Shown here one piece after another: positions 26,208 to 33,614 of a DNA stretch of 64,000 nt. The DNA lies in NCBI GenBank assembly GCA_033762815.1, contig JANRLF010000008.1, positions 372,001-436,000 of the forward strand, written 5' to 3'. The position numbers and the translations under genes were made by a program. A model generated the notes under the pieces. It ran no database searches and was not told where the DNA came from. It saw nothing but the letters and a program-made list of their open reading frames with translations. The number at the start of each line of letters is the position of its first letter. Position 1 is the first letter of the stretch. This DNA comes from JANRLF01 sp033762815 (GTDB taxonomy: Bacteria > Bacteroidota > Bacteroidia > Chitinophagales > CAIOSU01).

Positions 26208-27632
26208 ATGAAAAAATATATCTGGTTAGCTTTAGGAATTTTGATGGCAATGCCTGTAATGGCGCAGCAGATTCCATTGTACTCACAGTACAACCTCAAT
26301 CCATTCCTTTATAATCCTGCACGTACAGGCCAACAAGGTGGCTTGAACGTAAACTTGATTTACAGAAGGATGTGGACTGATATCCCTGGAGCCCCCGAAA
26401 CCCGGGCCATCTCTTTGGACGGTGCCATTGTAGACGATAAAGTAGGTCTTGGTGCCTTTGTTTATCAGGATTTCACCAACATTGTCAACCGCAATGCTGG
26501 CTATTTGTCCTACGCTTATTTTTTCAAGTTGAAACCTGATATGCGCCTTAGCTTGGGTATCAACGCTGGTGTGGTGCAAACCCGCATCAATTTCGACGAA
26601 GCCAGCTTTGGCGATGGAGTCATTGACCCTGTGCAATCTAACAACACCCAAAGCGGGGTAGCTTTTGACGCATCAGCGGGTATCAATTACCAATGGAAAG
26701 GATTGAATGTGGGCTTTGCCGTTCCGCAACTCTTCAAAACTAGGGTGAAATATTTAAGTGACGACGATGAAACGGGTTACCAATTGGCAAGGCACTATTT
26801 GGTGAACGCCTCCTACGAAATTCCTATCAAAAAAGACTTGTTCTTTATTGAGCCTATAGCCATGTTCCGTGCGGCAGAGGGTAAAACCTACCAGTTCGAT
26901 ATCGGTAGCTCCTTCATGTTCAAGCGCATTGCCTGGATAAGTGCCATGTACCGTTTTGATTATGCCGTAACGGTGAGTGCAGGTGTGCGTGTGCACAATC
27001 GTTTTAACATCGGTTATGCTTATGATATCAATACCAATAACCTGAAAGGCAACGGCGGTGGTACCCATGAAGTAATGGTGGGTCTACGCTTCGGTAAAAA
27101 AGAAGATAAGGGCTTGGTTGAATCGATTAAGAAATTGGAAGAGAGCCAGCAGTTGCAGAACGAACGCATCAATACTTTGGAACAAAAAGTGGATAGCGTT
27201 GGAAAGGGCAATGACCAACTGCGCAATGAACTGCAACAAAAGGATGCCAAAATACAGCAATTGGAAAACCAAGTGCAGCAGATTATACAGGATATTGCCA
27301 AGCGCGATTCCGCCCAAACCGGCAGTTCAGCACCCATCCCTTCCGACTTGGTGTATAAAGGCAAGAAAGAAGATTTGGAATTCATTAAAGGGAAACCCGA
27401 TGGTAACTATTTCATGGTGGTATCATCGGTACGTACCGAAACACTTGCCAGAAAAATAGCCGATGGCTTGGAAGCCAAAGGGCATAAAATTGGCATTGTG
27501 TACAACAAAAGGCGTACATGGTACTATCTATACCTCACCCAACCAGGCAATTTGGAAGAAGGTATTAAGGAACTTTACAAAATCCGCCGGGAAACCGAGT
27601 TTAAAGATGCTTGGATACATATTTACGAATAA
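26208..27632 (+). CDS. PorP/SprF family T9SS membrane protein with C-terminal coiled coil and SPOR-like domain
   Basis: This 474-residue protein has a signal peptide (about 1-19) and a PorP/SprF beta-barrel part (about 20-300) starting QIPLYSQYNLNPFLYNPARTG. It then has a coiled coil (about 305-375; KKLEESQQLQNERINTLEQKV) and a final 80 residues (GNYFMVVSSVRTETLARKIA...WYYLYLTQP) with the pattern of a SPOR domain. SprF-type proteins are dedicated outer-membrane partners for type B sorting-domain cargo. The gene begins 19 bp after the adhesin stop, so the two form a cargo-partner operon. The SPOR-like addition suggests contact with peptidoglycan; that is inference. Confidence 0.88.
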   Translation: MKKYIWLALGILMAMPVMAQQIPLYSQYNLNPFLYNPARTGQQGGLNVNLIYRRMWTDIPGAPETRAISLDGAIVDDKVGLGAFVYQDFTNIVNRNAGYLSYAYFFKLKPDMRLSLGINAGVVQTRINFDEASFGDGVIDPVQSNNTQSGVAFDASAGINYQWKGLNVGFAVPQLFKTRVKYLSDDDETGYQLARHYLVNASYEIPIKKDLFFIEPIAMFRAAEGKTYQFDIGSSFMFKRIAWISAMYRFDYAVTVSAGVRVHNRFNIGYAYDINTNNLKGNGGGTHEVMVGLRFGKKEDKGLVESIKKLEESQQLQNERINTLEQKVDSVGKGNDQLRNELQQKDAKIQQLENQVQQIIQDIAKRDSAQTGSSAPIPSDLVYKGKKEDLEFIKGKPDGNYFMVVSSVRTETLARKIADGLEAKGHKIGIVYNKRRTWYYLYLTQPGNLEEGIKELYKIRRETEFKDAWIHIYE

Positions 27633-27652
27633 GGTATTGGGATAACAAGTTG

Positions 27653-27681
27653 AAGAAAGCCGGGAAATTCCCGGCTTTCTT
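27653..27681. terminator. Strong hairpin terminator after the adhesin-sprF unit
   Basis: A perfect 13-bp inverted repeat (AAGAAAGCCGGGA / TCCCGGCTTTCTT) with a 3-base loop lies 20 bp after the sprF-like stop and 11 bp before the next ATG. It has a pyrimidine-rich 3' arm (CTTTCTT) but no long T tract. Confidence 0.75.
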
Positions 27682-27691
27682 GTTATATTCA

Positions 27692-28750
27692 ATGGCAAGG
27701 CGAAACACCTACATGGGAATATTGGCCAACAAACCTATTGCTGATTTTCAAGGCAATGTACGATTAAAATCGTGGTGGGCATATAAAACTGCGCCCCTTT
27801 TGGGCCTGTTATACCTAATGGTATATGTTAATAGAATTCCCGTTACCGAGTCAATCTATCTCTTTATAGCATCTATCATTACTATTGTAGGAATTGCTGG
27901 CCTGGGCTATTTCCTCAACGACTTGGGCGATATTGCTTTCGATAAGAAAGTGGGGAAACCCAACAGAGTAGCTAAGTTAAGCAATGTACAAAGAGTTGGG
28001 CTTGCACTAATACTGCTGTTGTTTGCCTTACTGCCTTGGCTATATCTAAAAAGCAATTGGCTCACATGGCTGTTGTTGGCTTTCCAAATGCTGCTGTATA
28101 TCATCTATTCATTCCACCCTTTCCGCTTTAAGGAAAAAGGCATATTGGGCATCATATGCGATACACTGTATGGACTAACCGTACCTGCACTAATAGCACT
28201 TCTTACCTTTAACAAGACTCCAGCCCAATCACATTTTGCTCACTTCGGCAGCTTCTTGGCCGTAGTGTTCATGGCCCTCTCCATCAAAGGTATCCGCAAT
28301 ATCTTGTTGCACCAGTTGGAAGACCGTCGCAACGATCGCCGTGCGGGTATCCGCACCTTTGTAAGCGCAGGTCGTCCATTGCGTATCTTAATGTTTCTCA
28401 ACCGATTCATTCTTCCCTTAGAGGGTCTTGTGCTAATTGTGTTGGTTGCGGTTGTTTCTATTAATGTAAGGCATTTTTATTTAGTGCTTCTGGCATTTTC
28501 TTGTTTCTATTACTTAAGGTTCAGGGCTTGGTCGTTTTATGATTTGCCTTATCGGCAGTTTTGGTTTATGTTCATTTACTTCCTGAACGATTTTTTTGAG
28601 GACTGGCTTCCACTGGCAGCCGTAATCTATTTGGTTACTTTATCACCATACTTTTTAATTTTATTGGTGCTACATTTTGTATTATTTAACAGCATCATAA
28701 AGAAGTGGCTGATTGATGTGAAAGCAATATGGCTTAACTTAACTACCTGA
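27692..28750 (+). CDS. UbiA family prenyltransferase-like membrane protein
   Basis: This 352-residue polytopic protein has Asn76-Asp80-Asp84 (NDLGDIAFD), matching the NxxxDxxxD site, and a second site in HQLEDRRNDRRAGIRTF (DxxxD). The open frame extends upstream to a TTG at 27611, but that would overlap sprF and span the terminator hairpin, so ATG 27692 is chosen. The following asnB gene starts 1 bp after its stop, indicating one operon. Substrates are not predictable; coupling to an amidotransferase suggests a shared pathway. Confidence 0.8.
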   Translation: MARRNTYMGILANKPIADFQGNVRLKSWWAYKTAPLLGLLYLMVYVNRIPVTESIYLFIASIITIVGIAGLGYFLNDLGDIAFDKKVGKPNRVAKLSNVQRVGLALILLLFALLPWLYLKSNWLTWLLLAFQMLLYIIYSFHPFRFKEKGILGIICDTLYGLTVPALIALLTFNKTPAQSHFAHFGSFLAVVFMALSIKGIRNILLHQLEDRRNDRRAGIRTFVSAGRPLRILMFLNRFILPLEGLVLIVLVAVVSINVRHFYLVLLAFSCFYYLRFRAWSFYDLPYRQFWFMFIYFLNDFFEDWLPLAAVIYLVTLSPYFLILLVLHFVLFNSIIKKWLIDVKAIWLNLTT

Positions 28751-28751
28751 T

Positions 28752-30533
28752 ATGTGCGGCATCGCTGGTATAATCAGTTTCAGGGAAAAAGTAGATGAAC
28801 AAGGCCTTGTTGCCATGCGCGACAGGATTAAGCACCGGGGCCCTGATGGCGACGGTATCTACCTTTCTGAAAATGGACACACAGGCCTTGCCCACAGGCG
28901 CTTATCCTTCTTGGACCTATCAGACAATGGCCGGCAGCCGATGAGCAACGAAACGGGCGATGTATGGCTCGTTTTCAACGGAGAAATTTATAACTACCCC
29001 ACCATCAAAAATGAGCTGATCGCAAAAGGACACGTGTTTAGCTCCACATGCGATGCCGAAGTAATTGTACATGGTTACGAAGAATGGGGCACCCATGTGG
29101 TAAAACGCTTGAAAGGTATGTTTGCCTTAGCTATATGGGACGCGCGTAAGCATGAACTTTTTTTGGCTAGGGACCGCTTTGGCATCAAACCATTGTATTA
29201 CTACCACACGGAGGAGCACCTCATATTCGCTTCGGAAATAAAGGCGATACATGCATATCCGGGGGTGAAGCTTGAAATCAATGAGCGCAGTATATCTGAG
29301 TTCCTTACTTATCGCTATGTACCGCCCCCCAACACCATTTACCGAAAAGTAAAGAAACTGCCCCCGGCTACTTTTTTAACCATCAAAGAGAACGGTGCTT
29401 GGGCCGATGAGCGGTATTGGAATTTGGAATCAGCCAACTTGCTGAAGGATGAGCGGGAAGTCGTCCATGAAGTTGACAGGCTGCTCCTCCGTTCAGTAGA
29501 AGGCCATCTGTTGAGCGATGTTCCTGTCGGCTCCTTTCTAAGCGGGGGCTATGATTCCAGCGCCATGGTGTATTATGCCAATAGGTTGCAATATCCTTTA
29601 CAAACCTTTTCCATTGGCTTTGATAACTGGGATGATAGTGAGCACCGATATGCCCGCATAGTAGCCGATTTATTCCATACCCAACATAAAGAAACCGTAT
29701 TGCCAGATACCAGCATCTTTATGGCCGAAGACCTCGGCTGGGTATATGACGAACCATTGGCCGATATCTCCATTATACCCACTTACGCAGTGAGCCAGTT
29801 GGCCGCTAAGAACGTGAAAGCCGTTCTATCCGGGGAAGGGGCCGATGAACTTTTCGGGGGCTACTGGTGGCAAAAGAAGTTTTTCAATGATTATGGCAAA
29901 CGACGGTTGTTGCTAGATATGAACAACATATTCAGGCCCAACCACCCCATCCAATTAAAGGATTATGCCGAAGCCATGTCCATGGGTTATTTTGGAAGCG
30001 CTGAGTTGGAAGATATCCTTTCTCCCAGGCTGCAGAAGTACATCCCCGAGGATACCTTATGGTTTTATAGGCGGCATCTGGATACCGGCCTTAGCCCACT
30101 GAAATCCATACAGTATATGGACATTAACTGCTTTATGGCAGAACTGGTGTTGCAAAAAATTGACCGTGCCAGCATGGCCAATTCATTGGAAGTAAGAGTA
30201 CCTTTCATGGACCATGAACTATTCGAACTGGTGTTTTCGCTTGATGAAAAAGTCTATTTCAAACCGGAAGCTACTAAGTTTTTGCTGTTTGAGAATCTGA
30301 AAGGGCATCTACCAGAAGTGATACTGAACCGCCCCAAACAGGGTTTTGTAGGGCCTGATCAATATTTTATGAATATTGACCATTACCGTAAAGTACTGGT
30401 AAACGGTCATTTGTTGATGCATGATATTATTACCGATAAAGGCCTGAACAAGTTGTTGGCAGCTAAAGACCACTGGCGCCTTTGGAAGCTGCTGGTATTG
30501 GAGTATTGGGTAAGAAAATGGTTGAGCAACTAG
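28752..30533 (+). CDS. asnB: Asparagine synthase (glutamine-hydrolysing) family protein
   Basis: This 593-residue protein has an N-terminal class II glutaminase domain with the essential Cys2 (MCGIAG), Arg in HRGPDGDG and LAHRRLSFLD, and LVFNGEIYNY. The C-terminal synthetase domain has the ATP-binding PP-loop reading SGGYDSS (usually SGGLDSS) and GEGADELFGGY. The reaction is ATP-dependent amide transfer from Gln to Asp or to another carboxylate. Close coupling (1 bp) to a UbiA enzyme suggests a role in modifying a lipid or glycan intermediate, but free asparagine synthesis remains possible. Its stop codon overlaps the stop of the convergent 42-residue ORF. Confidence 0.88.
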   Translation: MCGIAGIISFREKVDEQGLVAMRDRIKHRGPDGDGIYLSENGHTGLAHRRLSFLDLSDNGRQPMSNETGDVWLVFNGEIYNYPTIKNELIAKGHVFSSTCDAEVIVHGYEEWGTHVVKRLKGMFALAIWDARKHELFLARDRFGIKPLYYYHTEEHLIFASEIKAIHAYPGVKLEINERSISEFLTYRYVPPPNTIYRKVKKLPPATFLTIKENGAWADERYWNLESANLLKDEREVVHEVDRLLLRSVEGHLLSDVPVGSFLSGGYDSSAMVYYANRLQYPLQTFSIGFDNWDDSEHRYARIVADLFHTQHKETVLPDTSIFMAEDLGWVYDEPLADISIIPTYAVSQLAAKNVKAVLSGEGADELFGGYWWQKKFFNDYGKRRLLLDMNNIFRPNHPIQLKDYAEAMSMGYFGSAELEDILSPRLQKYIPEDTLWFYRRHLDTGLSPLKSIQYMDINCFMAELVLQKIDRASMANSLEVRVPFMDHELFELVFSLDEKVYFKPEATKFLLFENLKGHLPEVILNRPKQGFVGPDQYFMNIDHYRKVLVNGHLLMHDIITDKGLNKLLAAKDHWRLWKLLVLEYWVRKWLSN

Positions 30534-30658
30534 TTATCGGAGAATGAATCGGGCTCGTCTCGCTTGGGCACATTCAACACTTTCCAGAAAAAATAGACCG
30601 TAAAGCCGCTAATGCCTATCAAGGTGGGTACCATTATTATCAAAGCAGAAGTATTCAT
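30530..30658 (-). CDS. MetS-like small subunit of the NSS transporter
   Basis: This is a 42-residue ORF, MNTSALIIMVPTLIGISGFT-(VYFFWKVL)-..., with one transmembrane helix at about residues 5-28 and a short charged tail ending DEPDSFSDN. Its ATG overlaps the transporter stop (ATGA, 30655-30658), so it is translationally coupled. Small one-helix partners of this kind (MetS) accompany NSS family transporters and are needed for transport in the Corynebacterium MetPS system. The N-terminal MxTSAxIxM pattern fits that group. Its stop (CTA on the plus strand, 30530-30532) overlaps the asnB TAG. Confidence 0.8.
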   Translation of the reverse strand: MNTSALIIMVPTLIGISGFTVYFFWKVLNVPKRDEPDSFSDN

Positions 30659-32322
30659 GCCACTTGTTGTTTTTTTCTTTTAGCATTGGCAACATAAACC
30701 AATATACAGATGCCTACAAACAATGCCAGCAGCAATGCCCTAGCTCCATTTACATACATTAGCTTGTTTTTCAATATTGTGGCACCATCCCCCTTTGCCG
30801 TGGCAATTTGTTGGTGCAAACCAGTATTAAAGAGTTGGCTAATGATAGAACCATTGCTCAGCGGCCAACCATTACCCGCACCTAGGCTTTGAAATGCCCC
30901 TAGCCAATTGTTCGCCTCAGGGCTTATTAATGCCCCAAGCAATACCAAAATAAGCATCACTGGGGTAACATATAGCAATATGGGCTTGAAGAAGCTGGGC
31001 ACCTTAATATCACTGCTCATGGTAATCTCTTGCCAGCCTTTTTGGATGCCGAATATCCATGAGAACAAAATGGCTTCTGCCGTAGCGAAAATCACCAGGG
31101 AAATAGTACCGCCCCAGTAGTCGTATTCATCAAACACCCCTTCGTTGTAAAATACCACGGTTGGCAAACCCAATACTATCAGCATCAAACCGAAAGACCA
31201 AGCTCCCTTGGCATTGCTCCACTTGAATTCATCGCGCATAAAGCCTACCCAAGGTGTACCCATTGCCAGCGAAGAAGTAATGCCCGCAAAAAACAAGAGC
31301 CCGAACCACATGACCCCAGCAGCAGCTCCAAGGATGGGCCCCCACTTTTGAAAAAGGTAGGGCATGGTTTGGAAAGCCATGCCGAAACTGGCGTTCTCCT
31401 TTACCCAATCGAGCCCAAGATAACCTGCGGCTATGGGTATCACAATGGCACCGCCCAGCACAACCTCCACAAACTCGTTCATAAAGCCTGCTGAAACGGC
31501 GTTTAAGGCAATATCGTCCTTTGACCTTAAATAAGAAGCATAGCATTGTATAGAGCCGAGTCCTAGCGCCAGAGTAAAGAAAATTTGCCCCGCCGCCGCG
31601 AGCCACACTTTGGGGTCATATAATGATTGGTATTGGGGCGTCCATAAAAAATTAATCCCGTCAATAGCACTTGCATCGGGATGTTGGGGACTAGCCCCTG
31701 AAGTACCCAATGTCACCGCCCTGAAGGCCAACACAATAGCAAACAGCAGCAGCATGGGCATGCCCACCATCGCTACCCTTTCAACGCCCGCCAAGCCTTT
31801 TCCCAACACCCAACTATTGAGCACTACACAAGTGATGAAGAATATGATAGGCTCATAAGGAATACCGGTAGTGCTTATCTCGATATCAAGATATGACTTG
31901 AAGAAGCTAGCCACCTGCATTTGGTCCATGCCTTGGAAGGTGCCCATGGCCGAGTGCATGGTATATGACATGGTCCATGATTCAATGTAACAGTAATAGG
32001 CCGCCACGGCAATGTTGGTAAAAATGCCAAACACACCGATATACTTCCACAACCGTTGCCGGTTGCCCATCGAATCGAGAATGAAAGGAGTGGAGTGATT
32101 ACCGTTGCGGCCCCCATACCGACCCATGGCCCATTCTACCCATAATAATGGAATGCCCAATAGAAGAAAACAAACCAAGTAAGGAATAATAAATGCCCCG
32201 CCTCCATTTTGAACTGCTTGTACGGGAAAGCGTAAGAAGTTGCCCAAGCCCACGGCATTACCGGCCATGGCCAATATCAATCCTACGCGGGTGCCCCAAG
32301 CATTTTGATTGTTCTTTCCCAA
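30655..32322 (-). CDS. NSS family sodium-dependent transporter
   Basis: This 555-residue protein has about twelve transmembrane helices. The first helix has WGTRVGLILAMAGNAVGLGNFLRFP, the conserved unwound region that binds Na+ and substrate in LeuT-type neurotransmitter:sodium symporters. Likely substrates are amino acids. The start appears to be TTG at 32322: an in-frame stop lies three codons upstream, no in-frame ATG precedes the conserved helix, and the family N-terminus follows directly. A MetS-like small subunit gene overlaps its 3' end. Confidence 0.92.
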   Translation of the reverse strand: MGKNNQNAWGTRVGLILAMAGNAVGLGNFLRFPVQAVQNGGGAFIIPYLVCFLLLGIPLLWVEWAMGRYGGRNGNHSTPFILDSMGNRQRLWKYIGVFGIFTNIAVAAYYCYIESWTMSYTMHSAMGTFQGMDQMQVASFFKSYLDIEISTTGIPYEPIIFFITCVVLNSWVLGKGLAGVERVAMVGMPMLLLFAIVLAFRAVTLGTSGASPQHPDASAIDGINFLWTPQYQSLYDPKVWLAAAGQIFFTLALGLGSIQCYASYLRSKDDIALNAVSAGFMNEFVEVVLGGAIVIPIAAGYLGLDWVKENASFGMAFQTMPYLFQKWGPILGAAAGVMWFGLLFFAGITSSLAMGTPWVGFMRDEFKWSNAKGAWSFGLMLIVLGLPTVVFYNEGVFDEYDYWGGTISLVIFATAEAILFSWIFGIQKGWQEITMSSDIKVPSFFKPILLYVTPVMLILVLLGALISPEANNWLGAFQSLGAGNGWPLSNGSIISQLFNTGLHQQIATAKGDGATILKNKLMYVNGARALLLALFVGICILVYVANAKRKKQQVA

Positions 32323-32799
32323 ACAGTAGCTTTAGCGGGTTAAGCTAAACAACTTTCGGTAGGATTACAAAGTGGGTCTTTTACCAAAATCTATAAAAAC
32401 ACTTGCATTGTTCATCTTAAATGTCGTTAATTACCTTTAGAAGCAAGAATTGAGCAACGAATAACAAGATAAATGCACTACGAAAGTGGTTGGAGGGAGG
32501 CTATTAAAGACGCAAAATCGATAAAAAACAAGAAAAAACAATCATTATCAACATAAATTATTGATTTACAGCAAACTAATCAGAATTGAACTACCTGCGA
32601 AATACCCTTGAAGTACCTGCGAACACCCTTTGAAGTACCTGCGAAGCACCTTTGAAATACCCGCGAAGCACCTGCGAAATACCTGCGAAACTACCAGGAC
32701 CAACACCAACTAAAATGTGCTTTACCCCTTAACCCCCTTTTTCCTGTTTCGGGCTGAAAAGCGTAACTTGCAAGATTATTATCAATCGAAAAATCAAAA
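32323..32799. other. 477-bp divergent intergenic region
   Basis: This region separates the NSS transporter (minus) from the DUF4290 gene (plus). It holds an A-rich central part, nine 11-bp tandem repeats (32592-32690) and a candidate plus-strand -7 element TAACTTGC (32764-32771). I see no ORF with coding character, no tRNA and no clear terminator. Confidence 0.7.
32592..32690. repeat. Nine tandem 11-bp repeats
   Basis: There are nine contiguous units of exactly 11 bp with consensus TACCTGCGAAR. Five units have CTGCGAA, one has CCGCGAA, and three have CTTTGAA or CCTTGAA variants. There are no gaps. The period of 11 bp is close to one DNA helical turn, so a protein binding each unit would sit on one face. 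The array ends 109 bp before the DUF4290 ATG. Confidence 0.9.
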
Positions 32800-33456
32800 A
32801 TGACTTATAATACCGAGAGAGGCAAGCTGGAGATGAGTGAATATGGCCGCATAGTACAACGAATGGTGGAGTACGTATGTACTATAGAAGATGATGTGAA
32901 GCGCAACGAACAAGCCAATGTATTGATAGAGCTTATGGGCCAGTTGAATCCGCATCTTCGCAACGTAGAGGAGTTCCGCCACAAGCTTTGGGACCATATC
33001 ATCATCATGTCCGATTTCAAATTGAAGGTCAACTCGCCATACCCTACCCCTGAACGGGAGACTTTCTTTGAAAAGCCCAAGCCCCTGCCCTATCCACAGA
33101 GCAATATTCCGGAAAAGCACTATGGAAAAAATGTGCTGGCCATGATAGAAAAGGCAAAAGCCATGGATGACCCTGAAAAGAAAGCGGGTTTTACGGAAGT
33201 GATAGGCAATTACATGAAACTGGTGCATAACAACTGGAGCCAGGAGAATGTGAACAACGAAGTGATTTACAGCGATATCGAGCGCATATCGGAAGGGGAA
33301 CTGAAGCTGGCCGAAGATTCGAACCTAGATTTATTGGCCAAGGTAACCCGCCAACCACAGCAGCAACAAGGGGGTGGCAAAAAGAAATTCCAGAATAAGC
33401 AAGGCAACCGCAACAAGAATTTCAAGAAAAAGCAGTTCCAGAACAGGCAGCAATAG
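32800..33456 (+). CDS. DUF4290 family protein
   Basis: This 218-residue protein matches DUF4290: YNTERGKLEMSEYGRIVQRMVEY, then LWDHIIIMSDFKL, and PYPQSNIPEKHYGKNV and KLVHNNWSQENV. The N-terminal 185 residues are predicted mostly helical. The C-terminal 35 residues are Gln, Lys and Asn-rich (QPQQQQGGGKKKFQNKQGN) and look disordered and nucleic-acid-binding. DUF4290 is confined to Bacteroidota and has no known function. A 48-residue ORF and murA follow on the same strand at 3 bp and 8 bp spacings, so this is one operon. Confidence 0.88.
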   Translation: MTYNTERGKLEMSEYGRIVQRMVEYVCTIEDDVKRNEQANVLIELMGQLNPHLRNVEEFRHKLWDHIIIMSDFKLKVNSPYPTPERETFFEKPKPLPYPQSNIPEKHYGKNVLAMIEKAKAMDDPEKKAGFTEVIGNYMKLVHNNWSQENVNNEVIYSDIERISEGELKLAEDSNLDLLAKVTRQPQQQQGGGKKKFQNKQGNRNKNFKKKQFQNRQQ

Positions 33457-33459
33457 CTT

Positions 33460-33606
33460 ATGAAAGGTTATGTAAAATCACCTCCAGAAATCATGGAAGA
33501 CTTTAGTGAGTATATGGTCAAAGAAAATGAGCGGCCAGAAATTGCAGCCTTAATTGACAGAATGATGGCCAACAATTCAGGAAAAGAAAATTCTACCAAT
33601 AAATAA
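33460..33606 (+). CDS. 48-residue ORF between the DUF4290 gene and murA
   Basis: ATG at 33460 begins 3 bp after the DUF4290 stop and reads 48 codons (MKGYVKSPPEIMEDF... to ENSTNK). It is acidic and helical, with a repeated Glu/Met-rich character, and has no signal or membrane segment. It fills the gap exactly, with murA 8 bp later. I do not recognise a family; coding status rests on position and on composition like its neighbours. Confidence 0.6.
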   Translation: MKGYVKSPPEIMEDFSEYMVKENERPEIAALIDRMMANNSGKENSTNK

Positions 33607-33614
33607 TATCCTTG

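Noticed and set aside
27611..27691. Upstream extension of the UbiA gene from a TTG at 27611
   Set aside because: It overlaps the sprF-like gene and runs through the terminator hairpin at 27653-27681; the ATG at 27692 follows the hairpin and precedes the conserved part.
31229..31606. Minus-strand open frame inside the NSS transporter in another phase
   Set aside because: Shadow frame; low-complexity translation rich in Gly, Cys and Arg with no hydrophobic or domain pattern.
32592..32690. CRISPR array
   Set aside because: Units are contiguous 11-mers without spacers and no cas genes are near.
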